DNA of 43,180 nt, from positions 1 through 43,180 of the forward strand of contig JAFLTJ010000012.1 of assembly GCA_022510465.1 (NCBI GenBank), in the 5' to 3' direction. Each line of letters opens with the position of its first letter. The first letter of the stretch is position 1. Of this stretch, positions 1 to 8,374 are shown in pieces. Source of the stretch: Muribaculaceae bacterium (GTDB lineage Bacteria; Bacteroidota; Bacteroidia; Bacteroidales; Muribaculaceae). The notes below the pieces were generated by a model. That model had not been told where the DNA came from and searched no databases. It saw only the letters and a program-made list of their open reading frames with translations. The translations under genes and the position numbers were made by a program.

Positions 1-199
1 CATAACGGGCTCGTTTATCCTCGTTTGACAGCACGTCATACGCTTCGGCGGCCTCCTTGAACTTCTCTTCGGCCTCCTTGTCACCCGGATTCTTGTCGGG
101 GTGATATTTGATTGCCATCTTTCGGTAGGCTTTCTTTATCTCGTCGGCTGTGGCGGTTTTGCTTACGCCAAGCACTTCATAGTAGTCTCTTTTATCCAT
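1..199 (-). CDS. dnaJ: Chaperone protein DnaJ, N-terminal part only
   Basis: This is the first 66 or so codons of the Hsp40 co-chaperone, cut by the left edge of the window. DnaJ delivers unfolded clients to DnaK and stimulates its ATPase. The visible residues form a J-domain: it opens [14 protein letters not shown], has the [17 protein letters not shown] segment with the invariant HPD tripeptide that contacts DnaK, and continues into helix IV ([15 protein letters not shown]). The ATG is at 197-199 on the minus strand. The gene lies 20 bp downstream of grpE in the same direction, the usual co-chaperone pairing, and no promoter motif is visible in the gap, so co-transcription is likely. The Gly/Phe, zinc-finger and C-terminal client-binding domains lie outside the window. 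Confidence 0.95.
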   Translation of the reverse strand, partial: MDKRDYYEVLGVSKTATADEIKKAYRKMAIKYHPDKNPGDKEAEEKFKEAAEAYDVLSNEDKRARY

Positions 200-219
200 A
201 AATCAATATTGAAAGGCGA

Positions 220-798
220 TTATTGGCCAACGGCTACCATAGCGTGGCGCAACACTTTGTCGTTGATTGTGTATCCCTTTGTGGGAGTATCTATCACTTT
301 CCCTTTTAGGTCGTCATCCTCAACCGGAACCATTGCAATTGCGTTATGAAGGTCGGGGTCAAAACTTGTTCCGGTGCTTTCAATCGGTTTTACGCCGTTG
401 CTTTCAAGATATTTGACTAACTTGTTGTATATCAACTCCAAGCCCTCTTTTATGGCTTCGGCATTATCGCTTGTCTTATTAGCTTCAATGCCGCGCTCCA
501 TGTCGTCAACAATTGGGAGCAGTCCTTTCATGGCGCTCTCGTTTGCATTCTTGATTATTTCAACCTTTTCGCGGCCGGTGCGCTTGCGGAAATTGTCAAA
601 TTCGGCCATCAAAAACATGTATTCTTTTTTCTCTTTTTCGAGAGCTGCCTGAGCGTCAACGAGTTGCTGTTGCAGGCTTTCAACAGTTACCTCATCGGTG
701 TCTTCGGTCACCGGATTATCCTCTTTGACCTCATCCATGATGCTTTCTACCTCATCCATGTATATTTTCTTGCTTTTTTCTTTATCGTCGGTATTCAT
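220..798 (-). CDS. grpE: Nucleotide exchange factor GrpE
   Basis: GrpE releases ADP from DnaK and so resets the DnaK-DnaJ folding cycle in the cytosol. The 192-residue product has the family layout. An acidic, disordered N-terminus (about 1-45) is followed by a long coiled-coil helix (about 45-100, including EYMFLMAEFDNFRKRTGREK, the classic GrpE stretch). The C-terminal beta domain holds GVKPIESTGTSFDPDLHNAIA and ends KVLRHAMVAVGQ. The length is normal for Bacteroidetes. The ATG is at 796-798. It lies directly upstream of dnaJ, supporting a grpE-dnaJ heat-shock unit. No CIRCE-type inverted repeat was noticed upstream. Confidence 0.96.
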   Translation of the reverse strand: MNTDDKEKSKKIYMDEVESIMDEVKEDNPVTEDTDEVTVESLQQQLVDAQAALEKEKKEYMFLMAEFDNFRKRTGREKVEIIKNANESAMKGLLPIVDDMERGIEANKTSDNAEAIKEGLELIYNKLVKYLESNGVKPIESTGTSFDPDLHNAIAMVPVEDDDLKGKVIDTPTKGYTINDKVLRHAMVAVGQ

Positions 799-887
799 TC
801 TTCAATTTATTTTTCTGTTTAATTTATTTACTGCAAAAACTTTGCCAAAGATTAGCAGTTGACGAATTTTGTGATAAAAAAACAGAT

Positions 888-1718
888 TTAGCCAATCGGG
901 CCTGTATATGTTGCCATTCCCGGAAAAATGTGTGCTATATCGTCTGCCAAAATGTCAGATTTGAACAGACCGAAGACTGCCGAGCCCGAGCCCGACATTG
1001 CCGTATAGACAGCCCCGATTTCGGTCAGTCGGCGTTTGATTTCGTCGATAGCCGCAATTTGCCTGCCAACCGTCGCCTCAAATGCGTTTGTGACATTCCC
1101 CATCCATGTTTCAATGTTGCCGGTTATGCGATTTGACAGTGGAACAGGAGGTTGCACGGGGGTAATTCCGCGATAGGCCGCGGCCGTTGGCACGCTTTCG
1201 TCGGGTTTAACAATGACTACCGTCAATCCGCTAAGATTCAGATTGATAGGGGAGAGGGTAGTCCCTATTCCGGTTGCCAACATAGGGGTGTTGTAAATGA
1301 AGAATGGACAGTCGGCACCAATAGTTGAGGCTATTTCGGCCAGCTTGTCAGGAGTAAATCCAAGCGATAAAACTTCATTTATCCCTTTGAGCGCAAAGGC
1401 AGCGTCAGAAGACCCTCCGCCGAGACCGGCCCCGTCGGGAACTATCTTGCGCAAGTATATATCAACCGGCGGCAAGTCATGCCCTACGGCTGTTTCCAGC
1501 GCACGGAAAGCTTTCATAACCAGGTTTTTCTCCACCGGACAGTCTACCTTGCGCCCGGTGACGGTAAGGGTTGTTTTGCCACTATTTCCGGGCACAATCT
1601 CAAGAATATCAGCCCATCCAACCGGACACATCACGGTCTCTATCTCATGGTATCCGTCGGGCCGTCGGGCAGTGATGTCAAGGCCTATGTTTATTTTAGC
1701 GTTTGGAAACAGTATCAT
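888..1718 (-). CDS. ispE: 4-diphosphocytidyl-2-C-methyl-D-erythritol kinase
   Basis: IspE phosphorylates the 2-hydroxyl of CDP-methylerythritol with ATP in the non-mevalonate (MEP) route to isoprenoid precursors. The 276-residue protein is a GHMP kinase. It starts with the FPNAKINIGLDITARRPDGYHEIETVM substrate-binding segment, has the glycine-rich ATP loop PDGAGLGGGSSDAAF near residues 90-105, and has the C-terminal GHMP motif TAMSGSGSAVFGLF near 240-255. The length is typical. The start ATG is at 1716-1718, only 13 bp after the stop of the ATPase gene upstream. Transcription may therefore come through that gene, since no clear -7 box fits in the gap. Confidence 0.95.
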   Translation of the reverse strand: MILFPNAKINIGLDITARRPDGYHEIETVMCPVGWADILEIVPGNSGKTTLTVTGRKVDCPVEKNLVMKAFRALETAVGHDLPPVDIYLRKIVPDGAGLGGGSSDAAFALKGINEVLSLGFTPDKLAEIASTIGADCPFFIYNTPMLATGIGTTLSPINLNLSGLTVVIVKPDESVPTAAAYRGITPVQPPVPLSNRITGNIETWMGNVTNAFEATVGRQIAAIDEIKRRLTEIGAVYTAMSGSGSAVFGLFKSDILADDIAHIFPGMATYTGPIG

Positions 1719-1731
1719 CGATTACCTCGTT

Positions 1732-3084
1732 TTAAAATTGTTCTATAACATTTGAGTTGTTATGTAAGAACATAACATAGTAAATGGGAATGTATGTTAT
1801 CCCATTCTTTTTATGGACTCGTTGTTCGTTTGACAGCACGTATGCTTTTTTGATGTTATACTCTTTGATAGAAAGAAAACGACTCAAGGCACTGTGGACA
1901 GTGTAATCTTTCCCGGATTTAACCTCAATGGGTATGTTTGAAAGATTGTCGGCGTCGTCAATCAGAAAATCCACTTCGCCACTTTTTTTGTTATCGTAGT
2001 AATACAAGCCATATCCGTGTGCTTTTAACTCTTGAGCTACAACGGTTTCGTATATAGATCCGAGATTGATACTTCTTGTGTCGTCTATTACAGCCTTGAT
2101 ATTGTTTCGGTAGTAAAGTGACGATAAGATACCAACATCGTTTAGGTACAGTTTGAGCAGATTCTTGCCGCTATTCTCCACCAATGGATATGATGGCTTG
2201 CTGATAGCTTTTACCTCAAGAGTAACTCCGGCTGAAGTCAGATAATCAAACTCTTCTACGTAATTCTCGGTCCTTTTCCAGTTTTTGTTCTCAATATCCT
2301 TGATAACTACTCTTTTCTTTTTGTTTTCAAGTGTTGACGGCACCATTTCATAGATACGACGTATTTTCAGCTTTTTATTATGCTCCACCTCATATTTTGT
2401 GCAATCTACCACATATAAATTGTGAACTTCATTCTGGATTCTCCTTATCTCAACTATATTTCGACTTTTAACAAAGGTTTCAACAGCCTTTGGAAGTCCG
2501 CCAACAATTATGTATTTTTTGAACAAATCTAATATTTTGTTATGCATCGGCTCTGCTAATCCCTCGTTGGCCTTAAACTTTTCTCTCATAGCCTCAACTG
2601 CTGTTTCGCCTACGCTATTGGCCATAAGAAATTCCTCAAAGTCCATTGGATACATGTGCTCAATATCAAGGCTACCCATAGGAACCGACTGCGTGTTCTT
2701 CAACGTAATGCCCAATAGCGATCCACTGGCAATATAGGTGTATCTGTTCTCTTGCATTAGGAATTTAACAAGCGTCAGAAGATGGTCGTATGCCTGTATC
2801 TCATCTATGAATACAAGTGTATTTTCCCGTTCTTTCATTTTATCGCCCGCCACGACGCTCAATGCCATATAGAAATCTTTTGTTGTTCGCGCATCGGCAA
2901 AGAGACGATCGCTAAGTTTATCCTCTTCCATATTGATTTCAATATAGTTAGGAAACATTTTACGCCCTATATGACGAATTATGTACGACTTTCCTATTTG
3001 TCGAGCGCCATCTATCATCAACATCCTGGTTGCATTAGACGATAGGTATTGTTCTATTCTTTTAGAAATTTTTCTATATAGCAT
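1732..3084 (-). CDS. AAA-type ATPase with C-terminal DUF4143-like domain
   Basis: This 450-residue protein belongs to the large, mostly uncharacterised ATPase/DUF4143 group of bacteria and archaea. Near the N-terminus is a Walker A loop, GARQIGKS (residues 26-33), and near residues 90-97 a Walker B segment, LVFIDEIQ. The C-terminal part contains GEVDFLIDD and IPIEVKSG, which resembles the spaced D...ExK pattern of PD-(D/E)XK nuclease folds and is normal for DUF4143. No cellular role can be assigned from the sequence; such genes are scattered and often horizontally acquired. Consistent with transfer, the gene is visibly more AT-rich than ispE and the GH43 gene on either side, and it abuts the remnant of another accessory gene. 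The ATG is at 3082-3084. Confidence 0.85.
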   Translation of the reverse strand: MLYRKISKRIEQYLSSNATRMLMIDGARQIGKSYIIRHIGRKMFPNYIEINMEEDKLSDRLFADARTTKDFYMALSVVAGDKMKERENTLVFIDEIQAYDHLLTLVKFLMQENRYTYIASGSLLGITLKNTQSVPMGSLDIEHMYPMDFEEFLMANSVGETAVEAMREKFKANEGLAEPMHNKILDLFKKYIIVGGLPKAVETFVKSRNIVEIRRIQNEVHNLYVVDCTKYEVEHNKKLKIRRIYEMVPSTLENKKKRVVIKDIENKNWKRTENYVEEFDYLTSAGVTLEVKAISKPSYPLVENSGKNLLKLYLNDVGILSSLYYRNNIKAVIDDTRSINLGSIYETVVAQELKAHGYGLYYYDNKKSGEVDFLIDDADNLSNIPIEVKSGKDYTVHSALSRFLSIKEYNIKKAYVLSNEQRVHKKNGITYIPIYYVMFLHNNSNVIEQF

Positions 3085-3131
3085 GTAATAAAGTTTTTAC
3101 GTATGCAAAAATAGATATTTTAATTGAATAA

Positions 3132-3230
3132 ACTGCGTTTTCTACAAAATTTATTATCGGTTTTACTGCGTTTTCCTATAAAAATACGCCTCAAAAAACT
3201 GCGTTTTCTATTTTGCCATTTCCAACATTC
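3132..3230 (+). repeat. Three direct repeats ACTGCGTTTTC with exact 33-bp period
   Basis: The 11-mer ACTGCGTTTTC begins at 3132, 3165 and 3198, so the period is exactly 33 bp. The sequence between the 11-mers is not well conserved. The array lies in the leader of the minus-strand ATPase gene, about 48-146 bp before its ATG, and immediately before a DUF1016-like remnant. The period is 11 codons and keeps frame with that remnant: each copy reads T-A-F-S. It could be an operator array (about three helical turns apart) or leftover coding repeats. Confidence 0.7.
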
Positions 3231-3371
3231 TCTAAAAAACTTATCGCTATTTCAAATCCCAAAACCAGAGAATATTACGCTCGTGAAGCCGCAGAGGAGA
3301 ACTGGAGTACAAGACAACTGGAACGTTAGATTATAACACAATACACCGAGGAGATTGTCTTCATCGAGTCA
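3231..3371 (+). pseudogene. Remnant of a DUF1016 (YhcG-type) protein, N-terminal domain
   Basis: One reading frame on the plus strand encodes SNPKTREYYAREAAEENW followed by STRQLER, a stop codon (TAG, 3327-3329), and then IITQYTEEIV. DUF1016/YhcG proteins of Bacteroidetes have a conserved segment of the form NPKAREYY..EAAE.NWS.RQLERQI.TQYYERL. The stop sits exactly where the family has Gln, so a CAG-to-TAG change explains it, and the likeness continues briefly beyond. There is no start codon, no upstream DUF1016 sequence beyond the repeat array, and no C-terminal PD-(D/E)XK-like domain. The GH43 gene end at 3400 cuts it off. This is a decayed gene fragment and not a coding sequence. The family assignment is from memory of the motif. 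Confidence 0.65.
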
Positions 3372-3399
3372 ATGATTATCAATTTAAAACCGTAGCGTT

Positions 3400-5049
3400 T
3401 TAGAATGTCGCCGAGGTCGCAAAGAGCCCTATTGTCGAGCCGGTGAAACCTCCGGTTTTTGACGACAGATAGTCGCGCGAAACGGCGGCGAGCGTGGTGT
3501 AGGGCTCGTCGGTATTTCCCTTGCGATATGAGAGAATATATTTCCCGTTTCGCGATTCCACTTTGAGGTCAATAGCACGGTTGACAGTCTCGGCCGGTGC
3601 TGAGGCGATAACATCTCCTCCGGGTTTCATGGCTTTAATTCCAGTTGGCGTTACGCAGAGGAAAAGTTGTCGTTGCTCGCTCTTGACAAGCAGAATGCCG
3701 GCCGCATCGTTGCCGGTTGCACCTTTGCCGAGCGTGATGGTTGTCGTCACCTCAAAGTCGTGGTGCTGCATGCGGCGACCAATGTAGGCTGGGGTTCTCT
3801 TTGAGGCGGGGGTCAGGGGTGCGCATTCGAGCGTTAGACCATTCTTGAGCGTAACATACTTGTCGGCGCTACCCCAGAGCGACAGCCAAGACGGGTCGAG
3901 TTTAGGACCCTTGAAATCGTCGCTCCACGCAAAATTGCCGCTTTGGCCTGATTGTTGAATGGAGTTGATTCCCGAATTGCTTTTCAGCGGAACAACGTCG
4001 AGATTCTGTGTTATATAAGGGAATGAATCAGCGCTCCATCTGACGGGCATCATAAATGTTTCTCGGCCCAGGTGTTCTGTCTCGTCGCTCCACGGCCGAC
4101 ATCCCAAAAATAGGGCATACCATTTGCCATCTTTCTTTACGAGGTCGGCATGGCCGGCACAGGTTACAGGGTTGGGGCGATTGGCTTTTTGCAGACGTTG
4201 GGTCAGCATCGGGTTGCGGCTCCAGCGACGCCACGGGCCGTAAACACTCGTAGCCTTGTAGCACACCTCTGAGTGGCACCAGCTTGTACCGCCTTCGGCT
4301 GCTATCAGATAGTACGTGCCATTAATCTTGTAGATGTGAGGTCCCTCGTTGCGCTCCAACTGTTCCTCCGGGCCAACCCCCTCCTCTTTGAACAGCACCG
4401 GCTTGCCTACGGTTCTGCCGGTCTGTGTGTCAAACTCAATGATAGCCAATGCGCGATAATTGCTCCATTTAACCGGGCTGTGTTCGTCGGCCTTGTGTAC
4501 AATATAGGCCTTGCCGTTGTCGTCAAAGAAAAACGACGGGTCGATTCCGTGAACATCATCAAGCACAACCGGGTCGCTCCACTCGCCGGCAGGGTCGGTT
4601 GTAGTTACATAAAAATTGATTGATTCAGACCCGTTTACACACGTGGTAATCATATAGAAAAGCCCGTTGGCCGGATTGTAATTAATGGCCGGGGCATATA
4701 TGCCGCCTTTGCCGAGCGAAACACCCTCAAGCCAAGGAAGTTGTGACGGACGGGATAGCACATTCCCAACTTGCCGCCATGTCATCAGGTCACGGGAGTG
4801 ATAAATCGGCACTCCCGGAAAATATCCGAAAGTCGATGTTACGAGCCAGTAATCCTCGCCGCGATTAACGACCGACGGGTCAGAAGCCCACCCGCTTATG
4901 ACCGGATTGAAATAATCACCCGGCGAATCCAACGACATCGATTCATATAGCGAGTCGTTCCCAACATACGAAAAATTGTCAAACCTGGCCGTTGTCGCTG
5001 CGGCTGCAAATGTAACGCACGATAGTAAAGCAAATAAAGTTTTTTTCAT
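3400..5049 (-). CDS. Secreted glycoside hydrolase family 43 protein (xylosidase/arabinofuranosidase-like)
   Basis: This 549-residue enzyme begins with a signal peptide (MKKTLFALLSCVTFAAAATT). It then has a five-bladed GH43 propeller (about 45-350) and a C-terminal beta-sandwich of the GH43_C2/concanavalin type (about 370-549). The three GH43 acidic residues can be placed. The catalytic base is Asp57 in ASDPSV, the pKa modulator is Asp170 in GIDPSFF, and the proton donor is Glu235 in NEGPHIYK. This architecture is common in Bacteroidetes beta-xylosidases and alpha-L-arabinofuranosidases acting on plant glycans; the exact substrate cannot be read from sequence. It is divergent from the rhamnose operon. 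No SusC/SusD pair is adjacent, so this is not a complete polysaccharide utilisation locus within the window. Confidence 0.9.
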   Translation of the reverse strand: MKKTLFALLSCVTFAAAATTARFDNFSYVGNDSLYESMSLDSPGDYFNPVISGWASDPSVVNRGEDYWLVTSTFGYFPGVPIYHSRDLMTWRQVGNVLSRPSQLPWLEGVSLGKGGIYAPAINYNPANGLFYMITTCVNGSESINFYVTTTDPAGEWSDPVVLDDVHGIDPSFFFDDNGKAYIVHKADEHSPVKWSNYRALAIIEFDTQTGRTVGKPVLFKEEGVGPEEQLERNEGPHIYKINGTYYLIAAEGGTSWCHSEVCYKATSVYGPWRRWSRNPMLTQRLQKANRPNPVTCAGHADLVKKDGKWYALFLGCRPWSDETEHLGRETFMMPVRWSADSFPYITQNLDVVPLKSNSGINSIQQSGQSGNFAWSDDFKGPKLDPSWLSLWGSADKYVTLKNGLTLECAPLTPASKRTPAYIGRRMQHHDFEVTTTITLGKGATGNDAAGILLVKSEQRQLFLCVTPTGIKAMKPGGDVIASAPAETVNRAIDLKVESRNGKYILSYRKGNTDEPYTTLAAVSRDYLSSKTGGFTGSTIGLFATSATF

Positions 5050-5182
5050 TGTTTAAGCTTTAATGCAACAAAAATAATAAATACCTGCCAATTACACAAT
5101 TTCACAAACGTTATAACTGTGAAATGAAGGTTGGTGTGGATTAAAATATGTTCCGGGTAGAGGTATTGTGAAAAATATTTAT

Positions 5183-5190
5183 TATCTTTG
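5183..5190 (+). promoter_or_regulatory. Bacteroidetes -7 promoter box for the rhamnose operon
   Basis: TATCTTTG matches TAnnTTTG exactly and is followed by CAGTG. It lies 83 bp before the rhaM start. The leader contains a GC-rich palindrome, CGGCCGGCCG (5221-5230), which could be part of an operator; no regulator gene is nearby. Confidence 0.7.
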
Positions 5191-5272
5191 CAGTGTAACG
5201 CCGTTAGGGTGTGCTTATCCCGGCCGGCCGTAGCGATATAAAATAATAAACCTTAGAAATATAATAATTACC

Positions 5273-5587
5273 ATGAGAAGAGAGGCATTCAAAATGTTTT
5301 TGAAGCCGGGTTTTGAAGCGGAATATGAGCGACGCCATGCCGCTATTTGGCCCGAACTGAAAAAGCTGCTGAGCGACAGTGGCGTTAGCGATTATTCAAT
5401 TTATTGGGACAGAGATACCAACATCCTTTTTGCTGTTCAAAAAGTTGAAGGTGACGGTGGTTCGCAAGACCTTGGCAATACCGAGATTGTCAAGAAATGG
5501 TGGGACTATATGGCCGACATCATGGAGGTTAATGATGACAATTCGCCTGTGTCAATACCTCTTCCCGAAGTGTTTCACATGGATTAA
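5273..5587 (+). CDS. rhaM: L-rhamnose mutarotase
   Basis: RhaM interconverts the alpha and beta anomers of L-rhamnose, supplying the form used by the isomerase. The 104-residue product matches the family along its whole length. It has the REAFKMFLKPG opening, the ERRHAAIWPEL segment with His22 (the catalytic histidine of the family), SIYWDRDTNILFAVQKVE, the VKKWWDYMADIM tryptophan pair, and the PLPEVFHMD C-terminus. It is the first gene of the rha operon and is followed 21 bp later by rhaB. The ATG at 5273 has only an AT-rich leader and no Shine-Dalgarno sequence, as usual in Bacteroidetes. Confidence 0.96.
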   Translation: MRREAFKMFLKPGFEAEYERRHAAIWPELKKLLSDSGVSDYSIYWDRDTNILFAVQKVEGDGGSQDLGNTEIVKKWWDYMADIMEVNDDNSPVSIPLPEVFHMD

Positions 5588-5608
5588 CTACTGAATAATC
5601 AATAAAAA

Positions 5609-7075
5609 ATGAGCACAACAAAATATTACGTCGCCTTTGACCTCGGTGCAACCAGCGGTCGTACCATCCTCGGCGCGATTGATGCCGACGGTCGACTGAC
5701 AACCGAGGAAGTTACCCGTTTCCCAAATCAGATGCTCGACATTAACGGCCATCTGTATTGGAACATCTATTCCCTGTTTGAAAATATTGTCGAGGGGCTT
5801 CGGCAAGTGGCCCGCAAGGGCGTTAAGCCCCTGTCGGTAGGTATTGATACATGGGGCGTCGACGTGGTTTGCATAGCCCCCGACGGTAAAGTAATGGGCG
5901 TTCCCAATGCCTATCGCGACAAGGATACATTCTCTGCCGCCAGCGATTTCTTTAAGGAGGTAATGAGCGCCGACGAGCTGTATGGCAAGACCGGCATTCA
6001 ACACATGGATTTCAATACAATTTTCCAGCTGTATCGTCATCATGGAGACTGGGATTTCCAAAACGCCGAGTCAATTTTGTTTATGCCCGATGCACTCAGC
6101 TATATGTTGACAGGCAAAAAGGTGACCGAATACACAATTGCCTCGACCGGCGCTATTCTTGACCCCAAGAGTCGCAAGATAAACGGCGACCTTGTACGGG
6201 CGGCAGGCGTCGACCCAGCGAAGTTTGCTCCGGTGGTTGAGCCCGGAACAGTAGTTGGAACACTCCTGCCCGAGATTGCCTCCCTGACAGGCATTGGCGA
6301 ACTGCCCGTGATTGCCGTAGCCGGACACGATACAGCCTCGGCCATCGCTCCGATACCTGCAAAAACGGCCAATTTTGCCTACCTGTCAAGCGGAACATGG
6401 TCGCTGATGGGTGTGGAAACCGACGGTCCTGTCATCAACGAAACCACCGTTGCCGAGAATATCACAAACGAGGGTGGCGTTTTCGGCACAATCCGCCTAC
6501 TAAAGAATATCACCGGAATGTGGGTTGTTGAACAATGTCTCAAGCAGTGGAAGCGAGAAGGAGTGACATATACCTATCCCCAGATGGTGAAACTGGCCGA
6601 AGAGGCTCCGGCGTTCAAAGCCTTTATTGACACTGATGCTCCCGATTTTGTCAGCCCGGCCGATATGCCTGCGGCGATAATGGAATATTGCAAGGCTACC
6701 GGACAGGAAGCCCCGGCGACCCACGGGGAGTTTATCCGCGTCATCTTCGAAAGTTTAGCGTTAAAATATCGCTATGTGCTGGGATTGTTCTCAAAAGCAT
6801 CGGGCCGACCTGTCGAGGTGTTGCACGTCATTGGCGGCGGCTCGCGAAACGCGTTGATGAATCAGTTCACGGCCGATGCTATCGCGATGCCTGTAATCGC
6901 CGGTCCGGCCGAAGCGTCGGCTATCGGTAACATCATGATGCAGGTGGGCCACACGTCGATACGCTCGCTGCGCGACATGGTGATACCCAATGTTGAGACC
7001 GTTACCTATAATCCGGCCAACACCGCCGCGTGGGACTCTGTCTACGACCGCTATCTCACTGTTATCAAGAAATAA
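5609..7075 (+). CDS. rhaB: L-rhamnulokinase
   Basis: RhaB phosphorylates L-rhamnulose at O-1 with ATP. The 488-residue protein is a FGGY-family carbohydrate kinase. The N-terminal phosphate loop reads FDLGATSGRTILG (about 10-22). The sugar-binding segment includes VGIDTWGVDV. The second-domain ATP-binding motifs are AVAGHDTASAIAPIP (about 235-249) and VIGGGSRNALMNQFTADA (about 400-417). Length and motif order are normal. It lies between rhaM (21 bp upstream) and rhaA (28 bp downstream) with no promoter or terminator in between, so it is part of one transcript. Confidence 0.96.
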   Translation: MSTTKYYVAFDLGATSGRTILGAIDADGRLTTEEVTRFPNQMLDINGHLYWNIYSLFENIVEGLRQVARKGVKPLSVGIDTWGVDVVCIAPDGKVMGVPNAYRDKDTFSAASDFFKEVMSADELYGKTGIQHMDFNTIFQLYRHHGDWDFQNAESILFMPDALSYMLTGKKVTEYTIASTGAILDPKSRKINGDLVRAAGVDPAKFAPVVEPGTVVGTLLPEIASLTGIGELPVIAVAGHDTASAIAPIPAKTANFAYLSSGTWSLMGVETDGPVINETTVAENITNEGGVFGTIRLLKNITGMWVVEQCLKQWKREGVTYTYPQMVKLAEEAPAFKAFIDTDAPDFVSPADMPAAIMEYCKATGQEAPATHGEFIRVIFESLALKYRYVLGLFSKASGRPVEVLHVIGGGSRNALMNQFTADAIAMPVIAGPAEASAIGNIMMQVGHTSIRSLRDMVIPNVETVTYNPANTAAWDSVYDRYLTVIKK

Positions 7076-7103
7076 TTATTAACCTATATTTATAAAAATA
7101 CCA

Positions 7104-8354
7104 ATGAAAGAAGAAATGATTTTGAAGGCATACGAAATTGCCAAAGAGCGTTATGCCGAGATTGGAATCGATACTGAAAAAGCTCTCGAAGCCCTCCAAA
7201 ACGTACAGATTTCACTCCACTGCTGGCAGGCCGACGACGTTGCCGGTTTTGAATCGGCAGGCGACCTGACAGGTGGTATTCAGGCTACCGGCAACTATCC
7301 CGGCAAGGCCCGCAATATCGAGGAGCTGCGCGCTGATATTCTTAAGGCACTCTCTATGGTTGGCGGTAACCATCGTCTTAATCTTCACGAGATTTACGGC
7401 GAATTTGGCGGCAAGAAAGTAGATCGCGACGAGGTTTCAGTTGAGCATTTCCAGGGATGGATTGACTGGGCTAAGGCAAACAATCTTAAGCTCGACTTCA
7501 ACTCAACATCATTCTCTCACCCCAAGAGCGGCTCTCTGTCGCTGTCAAACCCCGACAAAAGTATTCGCGATTTTTGGATTGAACACACCAAGCGTTGCCG
7601 CGCTATCGCCAACGAGATGGGCCGCCAGCTTGACGACCCGTGTATCATGAATATTTGGGTTCATGACGGACAGAAAGAGATGAGTGTCAACCGTATGCTT
7701 TACCGCTCGCTGTTGAAGCAATCGCTTGATGAAATCTTCGAGACCAAGTATGACCACATGAAAGACTGTCTTGAGTCTAAGGTATTCGGTATCGGCCTCG
7801 AGGCTATGACCGTTGGTTCAAGCGACTTCTACACCGCCTATTGCGCTCAGAACAACAAGATTGTAACTCTCGACACCGGCCATTTCCACCCTACAGAGGT
7901 TGTTGGTGACAAGGTTTCCTCAATTCTGTTGTTCTGCCCCGAAATCATGCTTCATGTATCACGCCCGATGCGTTGGGATAGCGACCACGTGACCATCATG
8001 GATGAGGCAACCCTTGAACTTTGCATGGAAATAACCCGCTGCAACGCGCTCGACCGCGTTCACATCGGTCTTGACTACTTTGACGGCTCAATCAACCGTA
8101 TCGGTGCATACGTAGTTGGTACTCGCGCTACTCAGAAGTCAGTTCTTCGTGGCCTTCTCGAGCCGGTTGCTCAGTTGAGTGAATATGAAATCAGCGACCG
8201 CAACTTCCAGAAACTTGCACTCATGGAAGAGGGCAAGTCAATGCCGTTTGGCGACGTTTGGAACATGTTCTGCCTGCGCAACAATGTTCCCGCCGGAGCC
8301 GACTTCATCAAGGAGATTGAAAAATACGAGGCCGACGTTACTTCTAAACGTTGA
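7104..8354 (+). CDS. rhaA: L-rhamnose isomerase
   Basis: RhaA (RhaI in some organisms) converts L-rhamnose to L-rhamnulose. The 416-residue protein is a TIM-barrel, metal-dependent ketol isomerase. Family landmarks are SLHCWQADDVAGFE near the N-terminus, the HSH-like FNSTSFSHPKSGSLSLSNPD segment, the metal-site segment VTLDTGHFHPTEVV (about 250-263) and HIGLDYFDGSINRIGA (about 328-343). The length agrees with known enzymes. It is third in the operon. A strong stem-loop lies just after its stop codon, in the gap before rhaT. Confidence 0.96.
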   Translation: MKEEMILKAYEIAKERYAEIGIDTEKALEALQNVQISLHCWQADDVAGFESAGDLTGGIQATGNYPGKARNIEELRADILKALSMVGGNHRLNLHEIYGEFGGKKVDRDEVSVEHFQGWIDWAKANNLKLDFNSTSFSHPKSGSLSLSNPDKSIRDFWIEHTKRCRAIANEMGRQLDDPCIMNIWVHDGQKEMSVNRMLYRSLLKQSLDEIFETKYDHMKDCLESKVFGIGLEAMTVGSSDFYTAYCAQNNKIVTLDTGHFHPTEVVGDKVSSILLFCPEIMLHVSRPMRWDSDHVTIMDEATLELCMEITRCNALDRVHIGLDYFDGSINRIGAYVVGTRATQKSVLRGLLEPVAQLSEYEISDRNFQKLALMEEGKSMPFGDVWNMFCLRNNVPAGADFIKEIEKYEADVTSKR

Positions 8355-8374
8355 TTGTCAACCCTAACAACATC

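Noticed and set aside
3124..3336. Plus-strand open frame of 70 codons upstream of the ATPase gene
   Set aside because: It is in a different frame from the DUF1016-like remnant, is made of the repeat array, and has no recognisable domain.
5221..5230. CGGCCGGCCG palindrome in the rhaM leader as a proven operator
   Set aside because: Short GC palindromes are common and no regulator or second copy was seen; noted only as a possible site.
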